Source: JBBRZF01 sp038236965
GTDB lineage: Bacteria; Acidobacteriota; Terriglobia; Terriglobales; Acidobacteriaceae
Assembly: GCA_038236965.1 (NCBI GenBank)
Contig: JBBRZF010000011.1
Location: 1-36,923 of the forward strand
Direction: 5' to 3'
Length of the DNA: 36,923 bases
Shown: positions 16,863 through 25,366 of the stretch, piece by piece
Position numbering within the stretch: the first letter of the stretch is position 1
Layout of the letters: each line of letters starts with the position of its first letter
Made by a program: the position numbers and the translations under genes
The notes under the pieces: model-generated
Database searches by the model: none
The model's input: the letters and a program-made list of their open reading frames with translations, nothing else
What the model was told of the DNA's origin: nothing

Positions 16863-17632
16863 CCCAATCCTCCGTCCAAGGCTTCGCGCTCTTCGTCGAT
16901 TTCGCGCAGTGCGTCCAACATTAATTCCGTCACGGAACGTATCACGGTGCGTGTGGTGGCCGTGTCGCCCGGCAGGAATTTGTAGACGCCCTTCTCAACC
17001 CCGTTGCAACATTTCACGATTTGAACCACCGCGTCGTCGCCGATGTAGTCGCCACATTCCGCATGGATCACGTCGCCCACCTGGAAGAAGATGATCCCGT
17101 CCAGCTCGCCCGCATTGATATGCAGCGCTCCGGATTGCCGCGAGTGTCCCAGCATCTGGATGATGCCCGGCAGGTCCGTTAGCGACAGATTTCCTTCCAG
17201 CGCGGTCTCGGAACTTTCCAGCATCTGCGTCGGCTGGAAGCCTTCATCGTGGCTACGCAGGAAGCTGCGAATGTGCGCAGCGATATTTTCCGGGCCCAGG
17301 CGACGATCGATGTAGTCATCGCAGCCTGCGCGGAAAGCCGCCATCAGAGCCTGTTCTCCGCCATCGCCCATCGCCAGGATGGGAATGTGCGCTGTTTTTA
17401 AGTCGGTGTGCAATATCTTCGGCAGTTCGAACGCGCTCATCTCGCGCAAGTTGGTCGCGCACACGATCGCCGTCGGCGGACTCCACTCCAGCATCGTCAG
17501 CGCATAAGCCGATTGCGTGCTGTGTACCACTTCAAAGCCTTGGATCTTCAATGCGTCCGAGAGTCGCTTCGCGAAGAACACGTTGCTGTCGATCACCAGT
17601 ATCTTGGCAACGGCCGCTGCGGCGGTATTCAT
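16859..17632 (-). CDS. Pseudo-receiver plus DUF4388 (PATAN-like) protein
   Basis: In the 257-aa protein, residues 1-128 follow the receiver fold (KILVIDSN, MSAFELPKIL, DDYIDRRLGPENI), but the phospho-acceptor position is Ala (IVCATNLREMSAFEL where IVLDINLPEMSGFEL would be usual) and the switch Lys is Arg. It is therefore probably not phosphorylated by CheA. Residues about 140-250 look like DUF4388/PATAN: ALEGNLSLTDLPGIIQMLGHSRQSGALHI then GIIFFQVGDVIHAE. PATAN-bearing regulators are linked to type IV pilus and motility control in cyanobacteria and delta-proteobacteria. ATG 17632 overlaps the upstream CheW stop (ATGA); the longer frame to 17917 is a shadow of that CheW gene. Confidence 0.8.
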   Translation of the reverse strand: MNTAAAAVAKILVIDSNVFFAKRLSDALKIQGFEVVHSTQSAYALTMLEWSPPTAIVCATNLREMSAFELPKILHTDLKTAHIPILAMGDGGEQALMAAFRAGCDDYIDRRLGPENIAAHIRSFLRSHDEGFQPTQMLESSETALEGNLSLTDLPGIIQMLGHSRQSGALHINAGELDGIIFFQVGDVIHAECGDYIGDDAVVQIVKCCNGVEKGVYKFLPGDTATTRTVIRSVTELMLDALREIDEEREALDGGLG

Positions 17633-18108
17633 GCGGTGACCTCCGATGCAGACTTCTTCCGGGGACGCGTCGAGTCGTACGCGATCAGCGTTTCCAGGTC
17701 GATCACTTCCACGATCTCGTCGTCCAGGGACAGCAATCCTTCCACGTATTCCGGCAGCCGCGAGGTCGGAGGAAGAACTTCCGCGTGCGTCAGTTCGCAT
17801 TCCCCGGTCACAGGCAGCGCAGTAAGCTCCAGTGTTCGTCCAAAACGGCGCGTCGCAATCAGGTAAAACTTCCGCGCCGGAGCATCCGTTCCAACCAGCA
17901 CCTGCGCCACATCGCACACCGGGATGATGTGTCCGCGTCGGACCAGAACCCCGGCCAGCAGACGCGTCGTATGCGGAAACTTCTGAAGCCGGTCAGGACG
18001 CGCAAGTTCCGCAACGATATCTGCGGTCAATGCAAAACGCTTTTTCCCCAGCGGGAATAGCACGAACTGTCGAGTGTGTGCCGTGGAGACCCGAGGAGAC
18101 GGCGTCAT
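17629..18108 (-). CDS. CheW-domain adaptor protein (operon copy 3)
   Basis: The 159-aa protein has a single CheW fold: QFVLFPLGKKRFAL, LLAGVLVRRGHIIPVCDVAQVL, then LPEYVEGLLSLDDEIVEVIDLE. CheW proteins link receptors to CheA. This copy is divergent: the receptor/CheA contact loop is less conserved and residues 85-115 hold an insertion. Start ATG 18108 is chosen because it overlaps the preceding gene's stop (ATGA) like its neighbours; an ATG 10 codons upstream is possible. Its own stop overlaps the next start. Three CheW proteins in one operon suggest paralogues for different receptors or array positions. Confidence 0.8.
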   Translation of the reverse strand: MTPSPRVSTAHTRQFVLFPLGKKRFALTADIVAELARPDRLQKFPHTTRLLAGVLVRRGHIIPVCDVAQVLVGTDAPARKFYLIATRRFGRTLELTALPVTGECELTHAEVLPPTSRLPEYVEGLLSLDDEIVEVIDLETLIAYDSTRPRKKSASEVTA

Positions 18109-18620
18109 ACCGCTGCTCCCTTCGCCAACCGATTGCACCCTTGTACCAGCGTCAACTCGCTCGCGGACAGGAACGCGGTGGAATCCACTACGGCCACAAC
18201 ATTGTCGTCGCCCAGCAGCGCCAGTCCGCGATACCAGCGCCTCTCTTCCCCGTGGAATGCGTGCGGCAGCGAGAGAAGATGTTGTATCTCCACAATGCGG
18301 TCGATGGAATCCACCGCCACTGCTGCCCGCGAATTGCGGAGGATCATCACTCGGCTCGGCTTCGAACCTTCCAGCCGGAAATGCTGCCCGGCTTCCACCA
18401 CGAAATAAGTCTTCCGCTCGCGAACCAAGGTGCTCTTCACCTTCGCAACTTCCGTACGGGCCGTGTAGTGAGCGATGGAGCGTAGCTCGTGCAGGTCGCG
18501 TATCTCGTCCACTTCCTTGGCGGGAATCGCAAACGTGTTCGGTCCCACGGCAAACAGGATCACTGCTTCCGTAGCGCGGCGAGTCACGGCATTGCGAGCG
18601 TCAGGGCGATTAAGTTTCAC
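18105..18620 (-). CDS. CheW-domain adaptor protein (operon copy 2)
   Basis: The 171-aa protein has a divergent CheW domain: AVILFAVGPNTFAIPAKEVDEIRDL at the start (conserved hydrophobic strand plus the FAI-x-V-x-E pattern), VAVDSIDRIVEI in the middle and LALLGDDNVVAVVDSTAFL near the end, matching the final LG-x-V-x-V-D-x strand. ATG 18620 overlaps the cheB stop (ATGA) and the stop overlaps the next CheW start. The core role is scaffolding of the CheA-receptor complex; its partner receptor is unknown. Confidence 0.8.
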   Translation of the reverse strand: MKLNRPDARNAVTRRATEAVILFAVGPNTFAIPAKEVDEIRDLHELRSIAHYTARTEVAKVKSTLVRERKTYFVVEAGQHFRLEGSKPSRVMILRNSRAAVAVDSIDRIVEIQHLLSLPHAFHGEERRWYRGLALLGDDNVVAVVDSTAFLSASELTLVQGCNRLAKGAAV

Positions 18621-19792
18621 AGCGCACCCACCCGCACGGCTCCGTAAACATAGAGCACACGCTTTTCAATCGCTTGATAGATATTGTCGATCGGCAACAC
18701 CTGGTCCACAGCGCCGGTCTTGATCGCTTCCGCCGGCATACCAAAAATGACCGAGGTAGCCTCGTCTTGTGCAATCACGTAGCCGCCCGCGATTTTGATA
18801 GCCTGCACCCCGCGAGAAGCGTCGTTGCCCATGCCGGTCAGCACAACGCTGATTCCCATAGGCCCCGCAAATCCGGCGACCGTTTCCAGCGTCACATCCG
18901 CACACGGTTTATAACCGTGGATGCGCGGCCCATCATCGAGCGTGATGCGACCCGTCGGCGACAGACGCAGATGGTTCGCGCCCGGACAAACGTAGAACGT
19001 TCCCTGCTGAACGATTTCGCCGGCTTCGGCTTCTTTCACTCTTATCGGAGAAGCATCGCCCAACTGCGCCGCAAACTGCGAAGTGAACGCTCCCGGCATG
19101 TGCTGGATCAGCAGCACCGCCCCAGGAAAATCTTTGGGGAACGAAGGTGCCAAGTTCATCAGTGTCGCCGGACCGCCCGTAGAGGCCGAGATGACGATGA
19201 CCGGAAACTTCCCTGCCGGGCGTTGCGCGCCCGGCGCGATGTTGAATGCGGTGCTTACAACCGGCCCCGGCGGTAGCGGATTGGCGGCCACGGCGGCGAC
19301 CAGCGCAGAAGGCGGCTCGGTACGCGGCGCGCTGTTCGCAATCTCGTGCGCGAGCTTTGAACGGGTTGCTGTCCGCACCACTCGAACCTTCGACGCCATC
19401 TTCAACTTACGTACCAGCTCCTCGCGCACCACGTTCATGTCGAGGTCGATGCCGCCCGAGGGCTTGGCAACAAAATCAATCGCACCCAGTTCCAGCGCTT
19501 TCAGCGTGATGTCTGCGCCTTCGCGCGATTCCGAACTCACGATCACGATCGGACGCGGCTGCGACGACATGATCAACTCCGTCGCTTGCAGTCCGTCCAT
19601 GTGCGGCATGTTGATGTCCATTGTGATCACGTCGGGTCGCAAGGCTTCCGCCTGCGCCACCGCATCGCGACCATCACGAGCCTCGCCTACGACCTCAAAC
19701 TGCCCATCGGCGCTGATGATACTCAACAGCACCTTCCGCATGAATGCCGAGTCGTCGGCGATCAACACACGGATTTTATTCCCTGCAAACAT
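18617..19792 (-). CDS. cheB: CheB, chemoreceptor glutamate methylesterase/deamidase
   Basis: The 391-aa protein has an N-terminal receiver (DD in LIADDSA, phospho-acceptor D59 in VITMDINMP, Lys in FVAKPSGG), a variable linker (about residues 130-195), and a methylesterase domain with the full catalytic triad: S204 (ISASTGGP), H231 (IQHMPGAFT) and D324 (TGMGNDAS). It removes methyl groups added by CheR to receptor glutamates, giving adaptation. The start is ATG 19792, 8 bases after the cheA stop; the stop overlaps the next cheW by 4 bases. Everything needed for activity is present. Confidence 0.96.
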   Translation of the reverse strand: MFAGNKIRVLIADDSAFMRKVLLSIISADGQFEVVGEARDGRDAVAQAEALRPDVITMDINMPHMDGLQATELIMSSQPRPIVIVSSESREGADITLKALELGAIDFVAKPSGGIDLDMNVVREELVRKLKMASKVRVVRTATRSKLAHEIANSAPRTEPPSALVAAVAANPLPPGPVVSTAFNIAPGAQRPAGKFPVIVISASTGGPATLMNLAPSFPKDFPGAVLLIQHMPGAFTSQFAAQLGDASPIRVKEAEAGEIVQQGTFYVCPGANHLRLSPTGRITLDDGPRIHGYKPCADVTLETVAGFAGPMGISVVLTGMGNDASRGVQAIKIAGGYVIAQDEATSVIFGMPAEAIKTGAVDQVLPIDNIYQAIEKRVLYVYGAVRVGAL

Positions 19793-19800
19793 CTACGTCC

Positions 19801-22800
19801 CTAGTGTCCAGCCGCCATTGCTGCGGGCTTTGCCTTGCCTGAGGTGCCGATCAATCGCACGATCTCAGCCACAAACAGATCTTCCTGCACCGGCTTCACC
19901 ATGAACGAAGCCGCGCCTTCCTTCATCGCGCGCTCGCGATGTTTTGCGCCTGCACGCGACGTAACTACCATCACCGGAATGTGCCGCGTCTCCGGCTGTT
20001 GCCGCAGGTGCAGCATGAGCTCGTAACCGTTGGTGCGCGGCATTTCCAGATCCGTCACCACCAGGTCGCATCCCGTCTGCGTTACGATCTCCAGCGCTTC
20101 CAGTCCGTCGCACGCAAGCTTCACGCGATAGCCCGCCTTCTCCAGCATGCGTCCCACGAACTTGCGCACGGAGATGGAATCGTCGGCCAGCACAACAACT
20201 TTTTCGCGCTCCACCACGTCGATGGCTTCCAGCGGAATCTCTCCGGCAGCAACCGCCAGCGCGCCCGGAGCGAAGATGCGTGCCGCGTTCGCCGCCGTCA
20301 TCAGCGGACGCCGCTCGATCGATTCACCGACGATGAGGCGATTGATGTCCACCAGCAGGATCAGCGAACCGTCCGGCGCAATCGTCGCGCCCGGGAACAG
20401 CTTCACGTTCCGCAGGTATTCACCCATGTTCTTGATAACGATCTCGTCTTTGCGCAGCACTTCTTCTACGACGATGCCGACCTGCCGTCCGGCTACGTTC
20501 ACGATCACCAGCCTGTACCAGCCATTGATGGGGTCGATCGCGTCGAGTCCAAGCTGCGAGTCCAGGCGAACAACTTCCGTCACCACATCGCGGACCTTCG
20601 TCAGCAGCTTGCCGCCGACTTCTTCTATCTCCGCGTCGCGTATGCGGCGTATCTCTTCCACGAAGGCCAGCGGGAAGGCGAAGGTGTTCGTTCCGCACCG
20701 CACGAACAGCGCTTGCGAGATGATCAGCGTCAGCGGAACTTTGAGCGTGAAGCGCGTACCCAGCGACTTCTGCGTCTCAATCTCGATCTCGCCATTGAGC
20801 GCGGCCAGGTTCGCGCGCACCACGTCGAGTCCTACGCCGCGTCCTGCCAGTTCCGTCTTCCGCGGCGCAGTCGAGAAGCCCGGATGGAAGAGCATATCCA
20901 GAAGGTCGCGCTCGCTCAGGCGCGGTGCCTGTTCGGCTGTGACCAGTCCGATGTCGATGGCCGTCTGCCGCGTGCGCTCGTAGTCGATGCCGCGTCCGTC
21001 GTCTTCCACTTCGATGTAGATATGGTTGCCGCGATGGTAGGCGCGCACCGCGATCTTGCCGTGGTCCGGCTTGCCCTGGCTGTAGCGTTCTTCGTTGCGC
21101 TCGATGCCGTGCGCTACCGCGTTGCGTACAAGGTGCAGCAGCGGGTCGCTGATCTGTTGAATGATGTTGTTATCGAGTTCCGTCTCGGCGCCCGCCAGAG
21201 TCAGTTCCACTTGCTTGTTCGCAGCCTTGGCGGCGTCGCGGACCGTGCGCGAAATGCGCGTGTACAGGTTGCCGATGGGAACCATGCGCGCTTGCGTGAT
21301 CTCGTCCTGCAGGCGGTGCGCAAGCTTGGTGAACTCGTCGATGTCGCTGTCCACTCGACGCACAAAGCCGTCGAGTTGCGTCAGCACTTCCGAGATGTCT
21401 GCCGAGATCTCCGTCAGCGAGCGCGAGAGAATTCCGAAATCGTCGTAGCGGTCCATCTCCAATTCGCTGAACTCCGCCAGCGATTGGTCATACGTATGCG
21501 AATAGCTCGAATAGCCGCTGCGGAACGGAAATTCACCGCTGCCCCATTCGTCCCTTATCGGCGACTGCCGCTGCATCATGCGGCTCGGCGCACTCTGACT
21601 CGTCAACTGCGCGAACTCGTATTTATCCTGGAACTCGCCGACCTTGTCGCTCATACGCGCCTTGGAAAAATTCAAGACGTCGGCCAGCCGCTCCAGTTCC
21701 GCAAGGCGTCCCAGCATGCGCGTGCGGTTGATGACCAGTTCGCCGACCGCGTTCATCATGCGGTCCAGCCGCTCCAGTCCTATGCGCACGGATTTCGATT
21801 GCGGCATCCCGACCGGCTCGCGTTTTCCCGCGACCACCAGTTCGGTCTCTTCCTTCTTTTCTTGCGGAGCATCCGCTGCCGCTTCCGCCAGCGACTCCGC
21901 CGGCTGCGTTTCCTCGCCAGTTTCGGTTGTTTCGGTAATGTTTTGCTGTACAACTTCCGGCGTTGCCGCTTCCGCGACTTCAGCCGGAGCCAGACGCGCG
22001 ATCCGCGACATCAGCGATTTCGCCGTTGCCTGGAAGGTCGCTTCGTCAGGCCATTGCCGGTAAAGCAATTTCTTCAGCGTATCGACAGATTCAAGACAGA
22101 TGTCCACGATCTGCGCGCTTGGACGTAGTTCGCCATCACGCAATCGCCCGATCAAATCTTCTGCGCGGTGTGCCACCGTCGAGATGCGATGCAAGCCCAC
22201 CTGTGCCGCCGAACCCTTGATGGTATGCATCGCCCGGAATAATCGGTTGATGTCTTCCGGATTCGGATTCGCTTCCAGCGCCAGCATGCACTCGGTCACC
22301 GCCTGCAGATGCTCTTCCACTTCGGGGATGAAGAACTCCATCACCTCGGCCGGAACCTCGCCGTCCGCGGGAATATCCTCAATCTCTATCTCCTCGACCG
22401 GCGCGTGTTGCGGCGCGGCAGGAGTTTCCTGCTCCATCGAGAACTCAGGACCCAACGGCGCGTCTTCGCTCAGCGATTCAATTCCTTGCGATTCCTGCTG
22501 GTACGGCTCCGGCTCCGGTTCCGCAACCGGCGCCTGGAACGCGAACGGGTAGCGCTGCTTGAACGCCGCTATATCTTCTTCCGCTTCCGCATTCGTCGCG
22601 CTGATCATGAGCAGATCGGTTTCGAGGACCGCGATCGCTTCTGAAATGAATTCCACCAGCGGCCCTGAAGCCTCCGGACTGATGGTCGCGTTCATCGCGT
22701 ACTGGAAGATGTGCGCGAGCTTGCCCGAAACTTCCGAGAAAAGTTTGAAGCCGTACGTGCCAGACGTTCCCGCCAGTCCGTGCGACGAGATGTGCAGGCG

Positions 22801-22923
22801 CTCGATGTCCTCCGGCGCGGGATATGGGTCTTGCAGTATCCCCGAATACTCACGCAAAAATTGCAGGTGCTCGCTGGCTTCCTGCAAAAACATCTCTACG
22901 AATTCCGGGCCGGGAGTGCTCAC
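19801..22923 (-). CDS. cheA: Hybrid CheA histidine kinase with two HPt domains and a C-terminal receiver
   Basis: The 1040-aa protein contains, in order: HPt-1 (residues 5-110) with H48 in SSHGLAGTSGTYG; an acidic linker; HPt-2 (about 190-300) with H233 in FRAMHTIKGSAAQVG; the dimerisation region about 390-520, with a Ser/Tyr/Arg-rich insert; HATPase (HLVRNAVAHGIERNE, VEDDGRGID, GRGVGLDVV); a CheW-like domain; and a C-terminal receiver with its Asp in LVVTDLEMPRTNGYEL. Multiple HPt plus a receiver resemble ChpA/PilL and FrzE rather than flagellar CheA. HPt-1 lacks the usual Lys after the His. Start GTG 22923 overlaps the cheR stop (GTGA); the longer frame to 22989 is a cheR shadow. The kinase phosphorylates CheY, CheB and the other receivers of the operon. 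Confidence 0.95.
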   Translation of the reverse strand: MSTPGPEFVEMFLQEASEHLQFLREYSGILQDPYPAPEDIERLHISSHGLAGTSGTYGFKLFSEVSGKLAHIFQYAMNATISPEASGPLVEFISEAIAVLETDLLMISATNAEAEEDIAAFKQRYPFAFQAPVAEPEPEPYQQESQGIESLSEDAPLGPEFSMEQETPAAPQHAPVEEIEIEDIPADGEVPAEVMEFFIPEVEEHLQAVTECMLALEANPNPEDINRLFRAMHTIKGSAAQVGLHRISTVAHRAEDLIGRLRDGELRPSAQIVDICLESVDTLKKLLYRQWPDEATFQATAKSLMSRIARLAPAEVAEAATPEVVQQNITETTETGEETQPAESLAEAAADAPQEKKEETELVVAGKREPVGMPQSKSVRIGLERLDRMMNAVGELVINRTRMLGRLAELERLADVLNFSKARMSDKVGEFQDKYEFAQLTSQSAPSRMMQRQSPIRDEWGSGEFPFRSGYSSYSHTYDQSLAEFSELEMDRYDDFGILSRSLTEISADISEVLTQLDGFVRRVDSDIDEFTKLAHRLQDEITQARMVPIGNLYTRISRTVRDAAKAANKQVELTLAGAETELDNNIIQQISDPLLHLVRNAVAHGIERNEERYSQGKPDHGKIAVRAYHRGNHIYIEVEDDGRGIDYERTRQTAIDIGLVTAEQAPRLSERDLLDMLFHPGFSTAPRKTELAGRGVGLDVVRANLAALNGEIEIETQKSLGTRFTLKVPLTLIISQALFVRCGTNTFAFPLAFVEEIRRIRDAEIEEVGGKLLTKVRDVVTEVVRLDSQLGLDAIDPINGWYRLVIVNVAGRQVGIVVEEVLRKDEIVIKNMGEYLRNVKLFPGATIAPDGSLILLVDINRLIVGESIERRPLMTAANAARIFAPGALAVAAGEIPLEAIDVVEREKVVVLADDSISVRKFVGRMLEKAGYRVKLACDGLEALEIVTQTGCDLVVTDLEMPRTNGYELMLHLRQQPETRHIPVMVVTSRAGAKHRERAMKEGAASFMVKPVQEDLFVAEIVRLIGTSGKAKPAAMAAGH

Positions 22924-23795
22924 TTTTGCTCCTCCCCGCTGGCCATGCGCGCCATGCCGCCTGCAAGCGGTTTTTGCAGGACGCGGCAATCGCCATGCAC
23001 GATCGTGTTGAAGTTCAGTCCTGCTCCGGACGCCGACTCTGCGTGTCCCAGGAACAGGTATCCGCCCGGCTCAAGGTATTCGTAGAAGCGCTGGATCAGC
23101 GCGTTGCGGCGCTCGCCCGAAAAATAGATGAGCACGTTCATGCAGAAGATGACGTCGAAGCGTCCCATGTACACGGCTTGCGCCAGGTTCATCGGCGCAA
23201 AGTTCACCATGTTCCGCAGCTTCGGCTTCACCATGTACTGGTCGCCCACGCGCGCAAAGTACGCATCGATCTGTCGCGGGGTCAGGTTATCCAGGGTGCG
23301 GCGCGAATACACGCCGCGCTCTCCGTGCTGCAATGCCTGCTTGCTGATGTCCGTCGCCAGCACCGTGATGTTCCATGCCTCGGCGAATTCCAGCGTGTCG
23401 CAGATGGCGATGCCTATCGAGTACGGCTCTTCGCCCGTCGAACATCCCGCGCTCCAGATGCGCAGGCTGCGCGGATTCTCCCAGAATTTCTTCATGTGCA
23501 TTTCCGGGAGGACTTTCTTTTCCAGCGCGGCGAACACATCGGGATAACGATAGAAACGCGTTTCCTGTGTCAGCAGCCGTTCCAGCAACGAATCGTATTC
23601 CACGTTGGAGCCGCGGATGCTGCGCAGCAATTCCGCGCCGTAATTCAACCGGCGCACTTCCATATGCTCGCGCACGCGAGTGCTGAAGAAGCGTTCGCGC
23701 GACTCATCGAAGTGAACGCCGGAGCGTTGTTCGATAAGCACGCGGATCTCCGACAGCTCGTGATCCGTGATGATCGGGTTGGCCGATTTCTCCAT
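22920..23795 (-). CDS. cheR: CheR, chemoreceptor glutamate methyltransferase
   Basis: The 291-aa protein has the CheR N-terminal helical domain (LIEQRSGVHFDESRERFF), RLLTQETRFYRYP (the E/R-T-x-F-F/Y-R motif), the SAM-binding IWSAGCSTGEEPYSI, ILATDIS-like VLATDISKQALQ, and VIFCMNVLIYFS with FLGHAES near the end. It methylates receptor glutamates using SAM. It has no C-terminal TPR or pentapeptide anchor, so it docks directly on receptors. ATG 23795 lies 12 bases after the MCP stop; the stop overlaps the cheA GTG. CheR and CheB together show that this pathway adapts. Confidence 0.96.
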   Translation of the reverse strand: MEKSANPIITDHELSEIRVLIEQRSGVHFDESRERFFSTRVREHMEVRRLNYGAELLRSIRGSNVEYDSLLERLLTQETRFYRYPDVFAALEKKVLPEMHMKKFWENPRSLRIWSAGCSTGEEPYSIGIAICDTLEFAEAWNITVLATDISKQALQHGERGVYSRRTLDNLTPRQIDAYFARVGDQYMVKPKLRNMVNFAPMNLAQAVYMGRFDVIFCMNVLIYFSGERRNALIQRFYEYLEPGGYLFLGHAESASGAGLNFNTIVHGDCRVLQKPLAGGMARMASGEEQK

Positions 23796-23807
23796 CTACG
23801 CCGTTGC

Positions 23808-25235
23808 CTATACCTTGGCCGAAATGGCCATATCGCGCTGCTGCTGCGAGCCGCCGTGTATGCGGAATTGCGAGAGCGCTTCGTTCAACTGTTCGCTCAA
23901 CTTCACCATCTGTTCGACCGTGCGCGCCGTTTGACGTGCGCCTTGCGATGTCTGCCGCGTGATGTTGGAGATGATCTGCATGGCGTTCGCCACGCCTTCC
24001 GTACCGCGCACCTGTTGCTTCGAAGCCAGCGAGATCTCCTGCACCAGCTCGGCCGATTGGCGTACCACGCTCGAAATCGCTTCCAGCGCTTTGCCTGCCT
24101 GGTCGGCCAGTCGCGCTCCAACTTCCACTTCGCGCGTGCCTTCTTCCATCACCACAACCGCTTCGTTCGTCTCCGCCTGGATGGCCTTGATGAGCGCGGC
24201 AATGTCCTTCGTCGCAGTGCGCGAGTGCTCTGCCAGTTTGCGGACTTCGTCGGCGACGACGGCGAATCCGCGACCGGCTTCACCGGCGCGTGCCGCTTCA
24301 ATCGCTGCGTTCAGTGCCAGCAGGTTCGTCTGTTCCGTGATGTCGTTGATGACCGAGATGATCTCTGAGATTTCCAGCGAGCGGTCGCCCAGCGATTTGA
24401 TCTTCTTCGCCGTCGCCTGCACCGAAGCGCGGATGCGCTGCATGCCTTCCAGCGTGTCGCGAACGGCGCGGTTGCCCTGTTCGGCGGCATCCAGCGCGCG
24501 GCGCGCGGCTTCCGCACTGGCTTCCGCGTTGTTCGAAACCTGCTTCATCGAGACCGTCAGCTCTTCCACGGCAGACGACGTATTCGTGATCTCCTGGTCT
24601 TGCTGCGTCGCGCCGTTCGCCATCTCTTCCGAAGCCACGAGGATCTCGTTCGCCGAGGTCGAAACGTCGATAGCGCCTTTGCGGACGCGCTCCAGCACCT
24701 TCGCAAAGTTGTCGAGCATGTAGTTGACCGAGTCCACCACGTTGCCCAGCGCGTCGTTCGTCACCTTGCCGCGCAGCGTTAAATCGCCGCGTGCGATCTG
24801 GCTAACGATGGTCAGGAAGTCCGTTACCGAACGCTGCAGATTTTCCTGCGCTTCCTGGTTGAACATCGCGCGCGACGCGCGTTCGCTGGCGAGGTTCAAG
24901 CTGTCGGCGATCACCCGGAAGTCATTCTCCGAATCAATCTCCAGGCGACCCTGGTAGTTGCCCACCGCGATCTGCTCGCTGAATTCCACCACCTTGATCG
25001 TCGGTGCCACGATCTTGTTGCTCAGCGTGAACCAGACTCCCAGCACGAACAGCAGCGCCAGGCCAAGTGCAAGCAATGTCAATAATGGCGTATTGCCCTG
25101 CGCCGAAAATGCATTGGTCAGCGAGAGTCCGCCGGCGTGCTGGCCGGCCGTGTAAGCCACTCCCAGTACCGCAAGCATTCCAACCAGGTTCGCGACCATC
25201 AGCAGAACAACGGTCGAACTAAGACGACCTTTCAT
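23808..25235 (-). CDS. Methyl-accepting chemotaxis protein with minimal periplasmic loop (PilJ-like)
   Basis: In the 475-aa receptor, membrane helix 1 (about 7-30) and helix 2 (about 50-72) are separated by only some 19 residues, so there is no periplasmic ligand domain. Two HAMP-like units follow (PTIKVVEFSEQIAVGNY, and IARGDLTLRGKVTNDALGN with an N-x-x-L after it), then the signalling coiled coil with the canonical hairpin tip DITEQTNLLALNAAIEAARAG and FAVVADEVRKLAE. PilJ of Pil-Chp systems has similar HAMP units but a large sensor. ATG 25235 has GGAGG 5 bases upstream; 30 extra upstream codons in the open frame are the repeat-rich gap. It may sense membrane state or a partner protein rather than a solute. 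Confidence 0.93.
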   Translation of the reverse strand: MKGRLSSTVVLLMVANLVGMLAVLGVAYTAGQHAGGLSLTNAFSAQGNTPLLTLLALGLALLFVLGVWFTLSNKIVAPTIKVVEFSEQIAVGNYQGRLEIDSENDFRVIADSLNLASERASRAMFNQEAQENLQRSVTDFLTIVSQIARGDLTLRGKVTNDALGNVVDSVNYMLDNFAKVLERVRKGAIDVSTSANEILVASEEMANGATQQDQEITNTSSAVEELTVSMKQVSNNAEASAEAARRALDAAEQGNRAVRDTLEGMQRIRASVQATAKKIKSLGDRSLEISEIISVINDITEQTNLLALNAAIEAARAGEAGRGFAVVADEVRKLAEHSRTATKDIAALIKAIQAETNEAVVVMEEGTREVEVGARLADQAGKALEAISSVVRQSAELVQEISLASKQQVRGTEGVANAMQIISNITRQTSQGARQTARTVEQMVKLSEQLNEALSQFRIHGGSQQQRDMAISAKV

Positions 25236-25263
25236 AAACCCTCCACGGGATTCCCCCGCAAGA

Positions 25264-25366
25264 CGACTGACGTCAGACCTCAGACGCCAGACAAAACTCA
25301 AAATCAAAGACCAACTCAAAACCATTCTTCGCCGACGTCTGACGTCTGCTTCCTGACGTCTGCTTC
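25264..25366. repeat. GACGTCTG-type direct and inverted repeats between cheW and mcp
   Basis: The 130-base gap between cheW and the MCP gene holds GACGTCTG at 25334, 25341 and 25355, with a 12-base unit GACGTCTGCTTC repeated at a 14-base step (25341 and 25355). GACGTCAGAC at 25269-25278 is the exact inverse of GTCTGACGTC at 25337-25346, giving a 10-bp stem with a 58-base loop. The last copy runs up to the cheW stop. It may be a dispersed intergenic repeat or an mRNA stem-loop that sets the MCP level relative to the upstream genes. Confidence 0.7.

Noticed and set aside
19939..22128. A 729-codon open frame antisense to cheA
   Set aside because: It is the complementary-frame shadow of a GC-rich gene; the translation is rich in His, Arg and Gln with no domain motif, while the minus strand holds a full CheA.
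22824..24368. A 514-codon open frame antisense to cheR and the MCP gene
   Set aside because: It crosses two well-supported genes on the other strand and has His/Arg-rich shadow composition.
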